From positions 58,131,865-58,195,864 of the forward strand of contig NC_092874.1 of the NCBI RefSeq assembly GCF_028372415.1: a DNA stretch of 64,000 nucleotides. Reading direction: 5' to 3'. The notes under the pieces are model-generated. The model ran no database searches and had not been told where the DNA came from. It saw only the letters and a program-made list of their open reading frames with translations. A program made the translations under genes and the position numbers. The DNA comes from Notamacropus eugenii (taxonomy: Eukaryota > Chordata > Mammalia > Diprotodontia > Macropodidae). Position 1 is the stretch's first letter. Every line of letters begins with the position of its first letter. Positions 34,474-48,300 of the stretch are shown here, in pieces.

Positions 34474-37400
34474 ATAGGTATGGAAGGAGCATGGAGTGAT
34501 GGTCAAGGAGATGATCTTCAGCCTAAGCTGAGTAACAGAATCAAAAGTAATGTTCCATCCTGAGGATGGATGGTGGGGTGCATGGGGGAGGGAGGGGGGA
34601 ACACATAATGGTGAGGGGAGGTAAAAAACGGAAGTTGAAGCTCATTTGAAAAATCTATGACTTTTGGAGCACAGAGTCTTTTAAGGTAAGTTTGATATAG
34701 CCTCAATTGAAATCTGAGTCATGAAAGTTTCTGAAGATCTGGCAACCTATTCTGAAAAGACTACCATGATTTGCTCTGACATTTGTGTGTTGAAATGAGG
34801 GCAAGAACTATAAATGTTAGAGTCTGGAATATTTCTTAGTTATGCTGTTAAATTTTGTAGTGAAGATTTGGCCAGCAAAAGAGACTGAACATCAAAATAG
34901 AACTGGAAAGAATGGAGAATTTAAAATTAGTCACAAAATGTGATCCCCTAAGCAAGTGAGTTGGTGCCTCAGTTTCTTCATCTGTAAAATGAAGGGGTTG
35001 GCTTGATGACCTCTAAGTTCCCTTCCAACTCTAAATCCATAATCCTATGGTATCTTGAATAGAAAGTGAGAGACTAGCTGAAGCAGGAGGATGTCCACTG
35101 ACCTTAGAAAAGAGATTTGGGAAAACAGGACAACACATGCATTTGGTAATCTAGCTATTTCACATTTCAGGGATCGGCCAACTGAGTTGTCTGGAAAGAG
35201 CATTGAACGTGCATTGTTAGCTTTGAGTCCCTGTGGCAAAGTCTTCTCTGGCTTGTCTACTGCTGCCAGACAGTGGGATACTTACTAATATTGAAGCAAG
35301 GATGGAAATAGTTAACCAGCGGTATGATATTGTTGCAGAATTTCTGATTTTGTTTTCATTTTGGCACCATACATTGGATTGAACACTTCTATTCTGGTAA
35401 ACTTTTAAAAATTATAATACCAAGGTGCTGAAAATGTGTGTGGGGGGTACGTTGATGAATCAGAAACTCACAGGGAGAGGTGATTAATGAACTACTGTGA
35501 AGGAAGGCTTCCATGTAGCACATATAACTGAAGAATTGGGCACTGTGGTTATGTAGGAGCAGTGAGCTAGATTAGAAAAGTGGCTTCCTAGACTTGATGG
35601 CTAGACTTTTCTGAAGACTTCTAGGTTTTCCTTGCTTAGAATGAGTAACCCCTACTTGGTTGACAATAGGTCTGTCTGCCATGCCATTAAGTGTAGAGAC
35701 ATACTTTGTGTATTGATAATTCTTAAATTTTACCCAAGTTCAACACAAGATTGAACATCAAAATCAATACTAAACCACCCTCACTTATGTCAATCCAAGG
35801 AAATCTTGAACTGTCCAAGTGACTGTAAGAAGCACTCCTATGAGGTCATTTTATTTTTTACTTTTAGGGTTTTTTTAGGCCCTTTGGTAGTGAAGTTTCT
35901 CTGATAACATGGATTAATTACAGAGGAACAGAGAGATGAATTAGAGTACCTCTTTTCTCCAAAGATGTTTTTCCCCATTCCTTTCTTTTATGTTGACTCA
36001 GACGATCTCAGCTATAGTCTTTGAACCCATTACCCCCAAAACACAATATTTGTGTGGTAAGACTCATCCTAATGGTAGCATTCACCTGCATAATTAAATT
36101 GAACTCTTCCCTATTGCCATGGGAAGAGGGTATTAATCCAATTGTATATTAGCTGTTTTGAGGCATAGCCAGCCTGTCGAGGGGTGAGGTGTGATAGCCT
36201 AAAAATCTTCTCTGGGTTTTTTCCTTTTTTTCAACACTTTCCCCAGGTTCTCTCTGCTTTGGATCTGGCCTAATACTTGTAGCCCTCTCTGTCTGAAAAC
36301 TTCCATATCACATATTAGAAACTTCCCTACTTAGGGCCTTCCCCTAATATCTGCCTACCTCTGACATCAGAAATGAAAAATCCTTCAGGTGAAATTGATC
36401 CAGAACAGGGTGCTGTGATAGGAATAATAATTCTAACCTCTTTTTCTCTCTTCCTTTCTAAATAGTCCAGTTTTTTCTTTAATAGGTATTGAGACCTTGG
36501 GTGAACCTTGGTTGATTCCAGGAACTAAAGTTTTAAACTGCTGACATCATTCCCTTATCACTTGGGCTCCAGGGGCACGCTGATGCTTGATTGGTGGATT
36601 GTGATGGGTAATTCAGGCAACAGAACTTCACTAAAGTGAACCAACTCCAATGTCCCAGATGTCTATCTTTGTTGAATATCCTTTCCTGCTATAGCTAGGT
36701 CCATCTCTTTTGGTTAATTCCTTGAAAACCCAGGCGTGTCTTCTATCTTTCCAATATTGAACCTAAACAATTAAGAGAATGGTCTGAGTCAAGCCCAGCC
36801 TCAAACACACTCCCTTCTCTTAAAGTTCATGGTTTTTACCTGAATCCAAAAAGTAACCTGATGTGGAGAAGACCAAGGACCTATGTACCTCTTACATCAA
36901 GAGGAGATGAGAGTTTGTCAGAATGTGAATGTGCCACGTCCAGTGGTAGCCTCTCACAAGACTGTTGCTGACCTCCCCTTGCTCTCCCTTCCATAGCCAG
37001 GCCATCATAACTAAGGTTCTCTGATTTTCCTATTGGTATCCTTACTGTGCTCTCCCTTTCCCCCACTGCCCTAGACATCTCATTTTAATCTCTGGGCATT
37101 CCTCTGTGTGAGTTAAAAATGCCATCATAAAGGTCTGTTGCTTTACCTATTATATAGGCCTTTAAATCCCAAAGCTGCTGTAATAGACTAGGGCAGATGC
37201 AAATCTAGAACACATATGTGTGGAATGGTGATCAAAATCTTTTTTTAATATTTATTTTTGTAGGGCTTTTTAAAAAAATTCACACTGTCAGGGATATCAG
37301 TATGTGAATATCAACTTGGACCACAAATGAAAAAAACAGGATTTTTTTGCACATCATTTGAGACAGTAACATCAGGCTATTTATATAATAGCTCACATTT
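34474..37400. other. Intergenic DNA, mostly unrecognised
   Basis: Apart from a MIR-type tail at 34940-35050 ('tcagtttcttcatctgtaaaatgaaggggttgg'), I recognise no gene, RNA gene or named repeat. Confidence 0.55.
34940..35050 (+). mobile_element. MIR-type SINE 3' part
   Basis: 'gtgcctcagtttcttcatctgtaaaatgaaggggttggcttgatgacctctaagttcccttccaactctaaa'. Confidence 0.75.
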
Positions 37401-37408
37401 GTCTAGCT

Positions 37409-37766
37409 CAGGGGTGGGGAACCTGTGGCCTTGAACCCACATGTGGCCCTCTAGGTCCTTAAGTGTGGCCCTTTGACTGAATCCAAACTTCACAGAACAA
37501 ATCCCTCTAATAAGGATTTTGACTGAATCCTTTGACTGAATCCAAACTTCACAGAACAAAGCCTAAGTGTGGCCCTTTGACTGAATCCAAACTTCACAGA
37601 ACAAATCCCTCTAATAAGGATTTTGACTGAATCCTTTGACTGAATCCAAACTTCACAGAACAAAGCCCCTGAGATTTGTTCTGTGAAGTTTGGATTCCAT
37701 CAAAGAGCTGCACTTAAGGACCTAGAGGGTCACACGTAGGTTCAAGGCAGCAGGTTCCCCACCCTA
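37409..37766. mobile_element. hAT-type palindromic MITE with internal duplication
   Basis: Starts caggggtggggaacctgtgg and ends with its inverted counterpart 'cacgtaggttcaaggcagcaggttccccaccct'. The interior 'tttgactgaatccaaacttcacagaacaaatcc' faces 'ttgttctgtgaagtttggattcc'. Same family as 15080-15276, but enlarged by the tandem duplication at 37461-37668. Confidence 0.75.
37461..37668. repeat. 104-bp tandem duplication inside the hAT MITE
   Basis: Two units, 37461-37564 and 37565-37668, appear identical throughout; each starts aagtgtggccctttgactga and ends acagaacaaagcc. Each unit itself contains two copies of tttgactgaatccaaacttc. Confidence 0.95.
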
Positions 37767-38169
37767 GAGCCAGATCTTTAGGATTTACAAAGTATTAGTG
37801 CCCACCCCCAAACCTGTAGTATAGAAGACTATATGTAATACTTAAATAATTGTGTATGTATATATCATTTGAATGTAATCAAATGCAGTTTAAAGTACTT
37901 CAGCATCTAGCTGAATCTGCATGCTAGGTTTTGTCGAATTAAGTTCAAGTTCCATGTGAGGGCGTTATATTCAACTCCTGAAGTACCTGTTGAAAAAAAT
38001 ACTGCATGATGTTCAGAGAGAAAACCAAAAGGGAAGGAAAAAGGAAGGAGATGGCCAAATTGTTCCAAATATCCTCTGCTTTATAATTAAACTGCTCTAG
38101 ATTCTTTTCCATAGAGGGCTGAGTGAGTCAATGAATCAATCCATCATCCCCACCCAAACTGAACTAACA

Positions 38170-38660
38170 AGATACTATGGCCTGATTATGGTTCTTGTTT
38201 GTCCTTCTTTTCCAAAGGGGATCAATGACATCACAGGCTGATGTCTTGACTCATGGGTGAATTGGGTTTAAGTGAGGCAGAGCACAAAGTCAGCAGCCTC
38301 ACTCTTTCCTCCAGAGTCACCAAAGTCCAGTGGTAAGAGAAGTCAAGATGACTGTCAATGTCTCTGCATGCAGTGGATAACCTTGGCATTTTTGATGTTT
38401 GACCATACTCTAAGTGCTCCACCTGCTCCCTTCATGGATGTTAGAACAAGTTGTTCACATCTGCCCATTCCACTAAGGGATGCCTTCACATGCTTAATTC
38501 AACAATAGGTTTGAGGTCTCAACCTGAGTTAGCCCATCTGCCAAGAGAGTTTAATGGGTCACTGCACATACTACAGCTTCTTGGAGCCACAGGTGAGAGT
38601 TGAGCACCAAGTTGACACCAAAAGTAAATGAGCAGTCTTGAAAAGGGCTCAGTAAGCCCT
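38170..38660. repeat. Dispersed repeat, family not assigned (copy 1)
   Basis: 'ccaaaggggatcaatgacatcacaggctgatgtcttgactcatgggtgaattgggtttaagtgaggcagagc' and 'cagcctcactctttcctccagagtc..gtccagtggtaagag' recur in order at 46425-46620. Likely a marsupial-specific retroposon. Confidence 0.6.
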
Positions 38661-38699
38661 CATACTAGAAATGCTCATCCTCCTTGAATACCCTATATA

Positions 38700-39900
38700 C
38701 CCCTGATACCTTTATCTATAAGAACACCCCCAATGGCTTAATCAATCAATCAAGGGATTTAGAATTGATGCAAGAAGTCTCTCATCATTTTGGAAAGAAT
38801 GAAAGTCATTGGAATGAAATGGCATGCATCTGAGTAGCTAGGTTAGCTAAAGTCATATTTTATGGGTCTTGTAAAAAATGGCAAACCTGTTGAAAAGTGG
38901 CATTCTCTTGTCTGGCCAGCCAGGAGAATAAGGTAGTCCAGGCAAGACCCTGAGAAGGGATCAGTTGGTGAGAAGAACTTTTGTCTACTCTTCCCCATTT
39001 CTTGACTAGGGGGTGACACCGTGGCCTTCAAAATGTCAGATTTTGGACTTCTCGTTGTATCTAAGCATGCTGGCACTGATGATGGTATATGCATTAGATA
39101 AACTAAATTCCCTGGGGAAAGGTGGCTTCAGGATTCTACCAAGCACCTAGGAGAATGCTGCATCATCATCTAAGGGGAACTTCATGAAGCCCCTACGAAG
39201 GGGAGAAAAAGAATTCCAGGGGCTATAAGTAACCCCCTTTTGCCACATTATAGACTTTAACTTTAAGCACACTTTGCACCAGACTTGCTGCACACTTATG
39301 GGAGAGTATGTCCCCAGTTCAGAGGGATGCTTTATACCAATTGTTCTTGCCATACAGCTTTAGTAAATACTTGTTTCTAAAACCTAAGATGGGGTAAATA
39401 TGTATTATCAACTGATATCAATGGGAGAAACACACTAGTGGGAGCTCATGAGCTTTAACACTAAAAACTATACCCCCTTCCCTAGGGTCATCTAGAACTC
39501 TGGTCCAGGGCCAGTGATGATGAGAAGAGTAAGAGTGAAACCTATAATATGAAAGAACAGAGCCATAAATTTAAAATACAGAAAATAAGGCAAATAGAAC
39601 AATTCTCTAAAACGGTCACTGTCTAATGGAATATGACAAAATATTATTTGATTTAAAAATTTTTTGATACAAATCACAGCTTCTTTCAATGACACTGCCT
39701 AAATATTTCAGAAAACAGACTACAAGTTGAACTATTGAAAATTATTTTTATGGTTGTGATTTAAAATGCTTTTCTTGTTTTAAGATATCATATAAAACAT
39801 ATTTTCCAGTTTTTTATCCTATGTTACTTTGTGGGAAAACTTTCTCTTGAAAATTTCTGCTACGGTTTGGACTCCTTGGAACATCAAGACTGACCTAGGA
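38700..39900. other. No gene recognised
   Basis: AT-rich intergenic sequence; short open frames show no family resemblance. Confidence 0.55.
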
Positions 39901-39929
39901 TGAAGTCTCATCATCATGTTGTTTGACTC

Positions 39930-40252
39930 AGTTTTTGATACTCAGTGCCTTCTCAGCTCCTTCTGGCTTCTCCCTTCTGATTGGAGGGCTGGAAGGTAGA
40001 GTGCTCAACTCTTCCCCAAAGAGGACTTTCCAGGTAATTCTCCACTTTTCATCCACAGCTCTCCTAGGTTTTGACTCTAGAGAACTTCATGCCCCTCTCT
40101 TTCTTTTCAATTTCCTTCAGTGTATCATCTTCCCCCATTAGATTATAAGCTCCTTTTGGACAGGGAAGGCTTTTCTGTTTGTTATTTGTGTCTCTAGTGC
40201 TAAGCACAGTGCCTGGCACACAGCACATGCTTAATAAATGTTTACCAGACTG
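39930..40252 (+). mobile_element. L2 LINE 3' end
   Basis: 'gattataagctccttttggacagggaaggc..tttgtgtctctagtgctaagcacagtgcctggcacacagcacatgcttaataaatgttta', the standard L2 tail. Confidence 0.8.
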
Positions 40253-40425
40253 AACTACGGAGTTTCTTTTTTTCTTAAAAGCTGACCTTAAACATCAAGT
40301 AAAATGAGCATTTCCATGTACACAGTAGGACAAAGAGGGTTGTATAAGAAATTGCAAATATCTATTAGGTACAATGTAGATTTTCTCAGGATTAAAAAAA
40401 CTGACCAGAAGTCTTTATGTATATA

Positions 40426-40431
<6 letters not shown>

Positions 40432-40492
<61 letters not shown>
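40432..40492. repeat. (TA)n microsatellite
   Basis: About 30 AT/TA units with one CA interruption, roughly 1.8 kb beyond the HACD1 stop codon. Confidence 0.95.
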
Positions 40493-40493
<1 letters not shown>

Positions 40494-40499
40494 CTTGTA

Positions 40500-41745
40500 G
40501 ATAAGTTACCCAATAATATCACACGTTAGGACATTCAGCTGTATAAAATATTGAAATACAGTTTAATAAATGAAAGTATAGCACCTTTGATCACCAACTT
40601 ATTTTAAAAGAGAATAAGTGGAAAAAAAAAAAAACTTCTGAAATACCAACATCCCTACTACATTAAAGAATTTTGAAAGACGGTCTATAAAATGAAACAA
40701 ATAATTTTGAAAAATCAGATTACACCTATTGCCTGTGAATGTAAACAATACAGTATGTTAAAAGCCAAACTTTAATCTACGACTCTAGGGGTCCCTCCCA
40801 AATCATATGATAATCTCTAAAGTAGGGCAAACGGTTGCTCAAGTCACTTTACTATGAGAAACAATCAATATCAGCCAAAAACGTAGGAGGGTCATCTTAA
40901 AAACTAAAATAAATTTTAAAAAATTTAACTAATGGAGATGTAAATTACAACTATTGATACAGAGAAGAATTTGGGATAAGTTGGGAAAGGTCTTTCTTAA
41001 AGAAGGTTTAGTTATGTATGCAAAGGCTCTTGTTATAAAGTGCTTTTTTTCCTTAAAAGAGCAACGATTGCATAGAAACTGATAACAGAATTGTAAGAAA
41101 GTTCTCTTGTACAAATATGTGCTTATTTTTTACTTTTTCTAACTCCTGAAAAACAGGAGAAAAAAAAATGTTGGACAAGTAAAAGGGTAAGGGTGGGCTA
41201 TCTGAATAAACTTATTTTTTTTTTTTAGAAACTAATATCAGCAACTTGAACACATTGTTAAAGACCACATACATCTAAAGCCAGAATTAGGGGTGGAATA
41301 GACTAGGTACAGGGTAGGCAGCAGCCTGGCAATGGAAGGTGGGTGGACAAAGGGGAGGGATAGTGATATCAGTATTGTATTTAAAACACACATCCTTCTT
41401 AATTACGGAGAGTTTCACATCTCCTGGCAGGCAGATATTTCTTTTGTGATCCATCAAGTCACATGAGTCTCCAGTGCACAGAAACATCCAATGGTCACCA
41501 TTTTCAAATTCAGGGGGACCAAAGTGCAAACCTTGCCTAAAGCGCCAGGAAGCCTTGGACTTGTCAGTTCACTTCTCAGTACCCAGGCAACTCTCTAAGA
41601 CTAAAGTGTAAAAATAGTTGCAGATCTTCACTGGTAATGGTAATTGTTCATTAGTAATCTTCATCCAGAAGTTCCCTTGACCCACAAAAAAGTTCTACTG
41701 TAAAAAACAGTATATGTCCCTCATGCACCACCATGGCTCATATAC
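40500..41745. other. AT-rich sequence beyond HACD1; possible distal 3' UTR
   Basis: No named repeat recognised between the TA microsatellite and the candidate polyadenylation signals. It could contain distal HACD1 3' UTR if polyadenylation is further left. Confidence 0.4.
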
Positions 41746-42276
41746 TTTATTTCACAGCTGGACAAATTGAGTTAGAGCAATATCAATACATTATTAAAGA
41801 AAGAGTGATCTTGGATTTACTTGAGCTGACAAATGTCACTTCAATGGCACTTATTCCCACTCCTATAATATTAAGTCATTAAACTAATTTGTTAACATTG
41901 ATTTTAAAAGACTAAGCATTTTCTCAAGAAAAACACATTATTAAGATTGTTGAGGAACTTTCTAGAGTAACATTCCTATTTGTTGCTTATCACATTAACT
42001 CCTAATGACTCCTATTAGATATTTAATAATAAAAATCCATTTAACATTTTATGGTTGACATTTGCATAGAACTTACTGCCTTTAAAAGAACATGGCATAA
42101 TTTGAGGTAAAAAAAAAATGGTAAATATGAAGTCTCAAGTTAACATTTAGGAAATAATACAATCCAGGGTATTTCAAGACGTTGTTTATTCTTGTTATTA
42201 AACTTGGATGATGATGAGGATCAAAGAGTTTCTGTAAAATCCTTATCCTGAAAAAGCACCTTCCTCATAGGGATAT
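41746..42276 (-). other. HACD1: Proximal HACD1 3' UTR (end not determined)
   Basis: Sequence directly after the HACD1 stop, AT-rich. Minus-strand AATAAA hexamers lie at 42185-42190 and 41746-41751; either could serve polyadenylation, and the true 3' end may lie further left. The span given ends at the second hexamer and is an inference, not an observed transcript end. Confidence 0.35.
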
Positions 42277-42359
42277 TTAATCATCTTTTTCCACAATCAC
42301 CTCTCCATGAAGCACCTTTCTCCTTTGCCGCAGCATGTGAAAATAGAGTTGTGGAAACA
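42277..42359 (-). CDS. HACD1: HACD1 exon 7, coding part with stop codon
   Basis: The acceptor tgttttctcttttcaatcaag precedes TG TTT CCA CAA, completing the Leu codon split from exon 6. The exon encodes [20 protein letters not shown] then IVEKDD and stops at TAA (42277-42279). The C-terminal VEKDD is a dilysine-like ER-retrieval tail, characteristic of HACD1 as I recall it. The 3' UTR continues to lower coordinates. Confidence 0.95.
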
Positions 42360-45300
42360 CTTGATTGAAAAGAGAAAACAAGAAAAAATCTGATAATGCT
42401 ACAAGTTAATGATATTATAATTATGTAAACAGCTACCTATGGAAAAGAGCCAAGATTGAGAGCAAATGAATCTCTATGTATACACACATTTGTATATGTT
42501 TCATGTGTACACAGAATATTGGGCAAGGTTCATATTTTATATATTATAACAATTGGAATGAACGTGACATTTTAAGGTTTGCAAAACATTTTACCAACAT
42601 TAACTTTACAACAACCCTGGGAGATTATTGGTATTATTATTTTCATTTTACAGATAAAACTGAGGTAGATAGAAGTTAATTTATTAAACAATATGCGTTA
42701 GATATGCTCAGCATTAGGGATACAAATACATATATACACGCGTACACACATATATACATACATATGTATATGTAAATATATAAACAAACACATTTGTATC
42801 CACGTAAGTGTTTAAATACCTGTATATATCAGAGCAAAACAGTAAATGTTAACACGCTTGAGGCCAACCTCTTTATTTTACAGATGAGGAGACTTAGTCA
42901 ATTTGTCCAAAGTGACATGGTCAGAGCTAAAATTTGGACCCAGATTCTCTGTTTCCACATTTAGAACTCATTCCACCACCTTGAAAATACTTAGCTCAAG
43001 GGGAACTAAAAGTTTCAAGTTCTTTGGGTACAAGCAAGGTTGGTATGTTCTTATGTTTTATGTATATGTGTGTGTGTGTATGTGTGTGTGTGTGTATTCC
43101 ATAAACATATGGACTTCTATGTCGGGATCTTAATATACATAATCCATACACATTGATGGTAAAAGAGTATCCCAGGTACTATTTCATACTAAAGTATAGT
43201 AATTCATTAGTTAAGCTGATTCTCATGCAACCACAGTTCTTCAATTACAGGTACCATAGTCACCAAAAAACTTGGACTTTTCAGAATATCTCCAAAGTTG
43301 TCTGTCTGAAGCTTTTAAACAAACAGAACATTTTCAGAAACTACATGAAATGATTGGAAAAGTCTCCACTTCTCTCTCTCCATTGACATGTAATTCTCCC
43401 AAGGACTTCTGTCTCATTGCAGGTGCCAGGCTCTTTTGTGGGTTAGAATGTTTGCCTGGTAGCCTGCCCACCAAGGAGCTACAACAAGTTCTGCTACCTT
43501 ATTGATGGAGAACAAAAAAATCTCAATTAATCTCCTCTTTGTTTCGGTTTTTTCTGGTTCTGATATAATTCAATAATACCAGGGTATAGTTGTAGAAAAT
43601 AAGGAGGGCAACCCTTTTTGAACAAACACAGACAAATTTTGAATCAGCTTTGTTATCTAAAAAGTTTAATATTTTGGAATCAAAGCAGGCCCATGCTACA
43701 CTACCATTTTCTGATGAAATATGATAAAGGTAGGTGGCCCAGTGGGTTGAGTACTGCTCTTAGAGTAAGAAAGACCTGAGATAAAATCTTTCCCCAGACA
43801 CTTACTAGCTGTGAGAGCCAGGCATAGTTAGATATTATCTTGATTTTTTTAAAAGGAAAGATAATAGAGACTGCAAATTACCGGTCAAAAGGCTTGAGTT
43901 TGATTCCTGGCTAAACTCTAAGATTAATTATTAAAGGGATGGTTAATGAACAACTTCAAAGGTAACAGTGATCACAAAAATACAGAATGACTTTGTCAAG
44001 AACAGGTCGTGCATGACTAGCTTCATCTTCTCAGAGGGGCCAGTCTCATCCTCTCAGTTCTCAATAGGGCCAGTTCTCAGTATCACCAAGTTGATACATC
44101 AGGAGAGTGTTATTAGAAATCATTCGCCTAACAAACTACATTTAAAGCAAATTTGACAAAGCTGCTCAGGTTCTTCTTGAGGAAAATAATGGGGAGAGGT
44201 AGGCCATTTGATAGCACATTGATGTGGAACAGACATGGTTAGACACAAATTCTCGTTATTAAAGGTTCAGTGTCAATTTAGAAGGCAGTCTCTAGTGGAA
44301 TGTCCCAGGGATATATGCGGAGCTTGGCCCTGTGCTGTTGAACATTTTTATCAATAATGCTTTAATAATAAAAGCTTCTACAGAATGTTTATCAAGATTT
44401 TTTTTTTAGAATGGGAAGAAACGAAGGCTTATCTGTTATTAAAGTCAATAAGAATAATCCATATCTAATGAAATACAGTGAATATGGGGGAATTTTCTGG
44501 GTCATGTAAGCAACAAGATGCGGCACTAGACATTTTCTCCAATCCTCATGATTTCTCCCAGCTCTCCAAGACAGAAATTATGCACCAATGATAAAACAAC
44601 TTCAACTGTCTCGATGGTCTAGGGCACCCGGAATCCAAGTGAAGGTAAAAAAACCAAACTAAAAGAATCCACTATCCAAAACTAAATATAATAAATGAAA
44701 TATTTGGTCTAAATATTGTCTACATCTCCACCCCCTTATACCAGGCTCACATAAAGCTTGTGTTTGGACTTTTTAACTAATATTCTTTTTCAGTATATAA
44801 TGATACAGATAGTTTGTTTTTTCAAAGAAATCTCATTTTAGGCATGTACCCTATTTTCACACACACACACACACACACACATATATACAACATATATGTG
44901 CTTATGTAATGTTTATCAATTCCATATTATAACAGGTAAAGGGAGATAGGCATTTATGCTCCCCCCCCAAAAAAAAGAGAGAGAGAGACTTCTAGGAAAA
45001 AGAGGGTAGGAGGGGAGAGACATCTAGACTAAGGAAAAGGGGAAAAGGGTTAATGTCAGAGGGACTCTGTTCAGTCATGACTCTTGCTCTCTGTGGGCCT
45101 TTGGGCAAGTTGCTAAACCTCTCTGGGCCTCACTTTCTTCAACTTTAAAATGAGAAGTTTGGGCTGGATCATCTTCCAGATCTAATTTCTCTGACCTTAA
45201 AGTGTAAAAAACATCACCAAGAACACATATGAAGAGAAAAAGAAAATGGATAAGCAAGTTACTCAATTATTTCAGTCATGTCTGACTCTTGGTGACCCCA

Positions 45301-48300
45301 TTTGGGGTTTTCTTGGCAGAGATACTGGAGTGGTTTGTTATTTCCTTCTCCAGCGCATTTTACAGATGAGGAAATTGAGGCAAATCGGGTTAAGTGACTT
45401 CCCCATGGTCACGCAGCTAGTAAGTGTCTGAGGCCAGATTTGAACTCAAGTCTTCCTGATGCCAGGTCTGGTGCTCTCTCTACGGTGCCACCTGGCTCCC
45501 TGAATAAGCAAGAATGAGGGATAAAGAAAAGATAACAGACATGTTATACCACTATTCACGACATATTAAAAGACCCATGAAAGCCTCCAGCACATTGGGT
45601 AAAACCTCTATGGGAGATTTCTGTAAAAATCATGGGATTAGTCATTTATAGCTGGAAGGAACAAAAGTCACTCAGTATAATAAAGCACAGATTATCTACT
45701 CTCTGAACTAGTGGAAGGAATATGCAGATCAATGAAATGATAAATGATCAGACTATGGAAGGAGAAGCATTTTTATTATTTTCAAGTATATATATATAGT
45801 ACAGTAACACAGACTAGGCTAAAAAGCCATCATCAAAGATGCTGCCAAGTGCGGGGCCTCCAGGGCCATCTTTTAACGAATGGATGGGACGGTGGAAAGA
45901 TAACTAGATTTGTAATCAAACAACTTGGCTTATAAGTGACAGAGCTGCCTGGGTGTTTGGAAGCAAGTCAGGTAACTTTTCTGGGCCTCCATTTTTCTCA
46001 TCTATAGAATGAGAGGGTAGGACTAAATGACTTCCTTCCAGTTCAAATCTATGATCCTGTAAGGAGTGGATTCAGATCCTACCTCTGACACATACTGTGT
46101 AACTATGGGCAGTATGGGCAATTTAATCTCTCAGTATCCTAGACTTCTCTCTGGAACCATCGATAATAGACTAGATGCTAATGGGCATCAGTAGAGAGGC
46201 TCCCAACCAGGCAACTTCAAATCCTAGATCTGGTCACTACTTCTCTGTCACTCGCAGCCTCCCTATCCCTTAAAGCAATGGCTATATTCATTTGCTTAGC
46301 AATTCTCTCTTTTTTCTCTTTACAGAACAGTGTATCAGTAAATGTCGGTCTTGTCTGGTAAAATCTCTGTTCAGCATCACATGTCTTGGAATTCGTGATT
46401 ATTCAAAATCAAGTCAGGCAGTAAACGTTGTTGATATTTATCCCTAGTTCTCAAAGACAAGCAATGACATCATGAGTGAATTGGATTTAAGTGAGGCAGA
46501 ACTGCAGAAAGTCATCAGCCTCACTCACCCCTCCGGTCATCTGAGTCCAGTGGTGAGACCAGGATGCAGTGGATGACCTTGGCCTTTTTAAGCTAAGGTC
46601 TTTCTCAGGTCTCAATCTGTCCAAGACAAAGCCCATTCGGTGATAAAGGAATAGGTAAGAATTGAAAGAAAAGATGACCTAGTTTGTCATCACAAAAGAA
46701 TCAGTCTGGGAGGAGAGGACCCTCAGAGTTCCTGTCCAGAACAGAAATAATTGCTATTTACACCCACTCTAAGCCAACAAAACTCAAACAAGGAGCAAGA
46801 CTTGGGCTGGGAGCCAGAGTGATTTGGGTTTAAAGGAATAGTCAGGTAGCTCCATTTGAATCACAATGGACTTTTTAAAAGCCTGTTTTTCAGAGCTACA
46901 TTTCAAAAAATCACAAATGAAAACTATTCAATTCAGTCAGTCAATACACATTTATTAAATGCCTACTTAATGGGGACAGCTAGGTGGCACAGTAATTAGA
47001 GCACTCTACGTGGAATCAGGAAGACTCATCCTCCTGACATCAGATCTGACCTCAGACCTTTACTAGCTGTGTGACCCTGGGCAAGTCACTTAACCTTTCA
47101 TGCTTCGGTTTTCTTATTGAGCTGGAGAAGGAAATGGCAATCCACTCCATTACGTCTGCCAAGAAAACCCCAAATGGGGTCAGGAAGCTTGGACATAGCT
47201 GAAATGACTGAACAAAAAACAATGTATACACCAGTCAGTGCTTCTGATAGTCTGAATTCTTCTTAAATCAAGGCAGTTTAGGGATATTTCAAGTCTCAAA
47301 TACTTAATAAATTGTTGAATTATTTGGGTAAGCTAGGTGGTCAAGGCGATAGAGTGCCAGGCCTGGAGTCAAGAAGACTCCTCTTCCTAAATTCAAATGT
47401 GACCTCAGACAGTTGCTAGCTGTGTGACCCTGGGCAAGTCACTTAACCCATTTGCCTCACTTTTCTCATCTGTAAAGTGAGCTGGAGAAGGAAATGGCAA
47501 ACCACTCCAGTATCTCTTCCAAGAAAACCCCAAATGGGGTCACAAAAAGTTGGACATGACTGAAAAACAACATTTGCCCAGCACGGTGCTAAACACTCTG
47601 GACACAAATAAAGACACCCCCGCCCCAATAAAATAACCAATCTCTGCCCTCAGGGAGCTCACAGCTTAATGGTTTAATAAAGAACGTGTAAACAACAACT
47701 GACAAACATGCCACATACACAATTTAAAAAGAGAGAAGGGAGGTTTTTCCATATTTAGCTGTAATTATCTACTTCATTCCTTCATCTATTGAACTAGATT
47801 ATTGTTAACCATGCCAAAAATTAAACTATTATGGCAAAGAATGGCCCATCCCAAATCAAAGTAATAGTGAACACATACTTACATGGTATGTAGGAGGCCA
47901 TAGTTATCAGAAGGAAGGAATAGTAGTCAAAGGAGACATTGTACTTGTTAGGAAGTCGCAGCGAAAACATTCCCGTCTTCTTTACGTAGGGTAAGGCTGC
48001 ATAAATGGTGAGAAGCTCCCCAACAACTCCGACAGGATATAAGATGATGAAAAAGTTATATCTGCCAAAATATAAAAGACCAGAGAATTATTTTCTAACA
48101 AATAAATCTAATTTCTGCGATTTCTTGTAGTTGCAGAACTACTTAAAGCATCTCTCCCTTTGCCAACACTTACAAATCACAAACACATCTCGGAAGAGAT
48201 TTCTAGAGCTAGTAAGTCAGGGTCTCTTCATAAGACAATAACGATTCGAATTTGCATAGTGTTTTTAGGTTCACAACAGTCTTTTGTAACAACAACTCTG

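Larger units (their letters stand above)
42360..47882 (-). other. HACD1: HACD1 intron 6 (5.5 kb)
   Basis: Intron between exons 6 and 7, donor gtaagt at 47882, acceptor ag at 42360-42361. It holds an L3/CR1 fragment, one antisense and two sense-oriented (plus-strand) tRNA SINEs, several MIR-type SINEs and short CA/TG microsatellites (43068-43096, 44861-44882). No further exon was recognised. Confidence 0.9.

Noticed and set aside
1-42000. Exons of ST8SIA6 or another host gene left of HACD1
   Set aside because: I looked for spliced segments with sialyl-motif or other familiar protein sequence and found none; the region is repeats and unrecognised AT-rich DNA.
42277-48061. HACD2 instead of HACD1
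   Set aside because: [20 protein letters not shown] and the VEKDD end fit HACD1; recalled HACD2 sequence has RQAGLYS and a different C-terminus.
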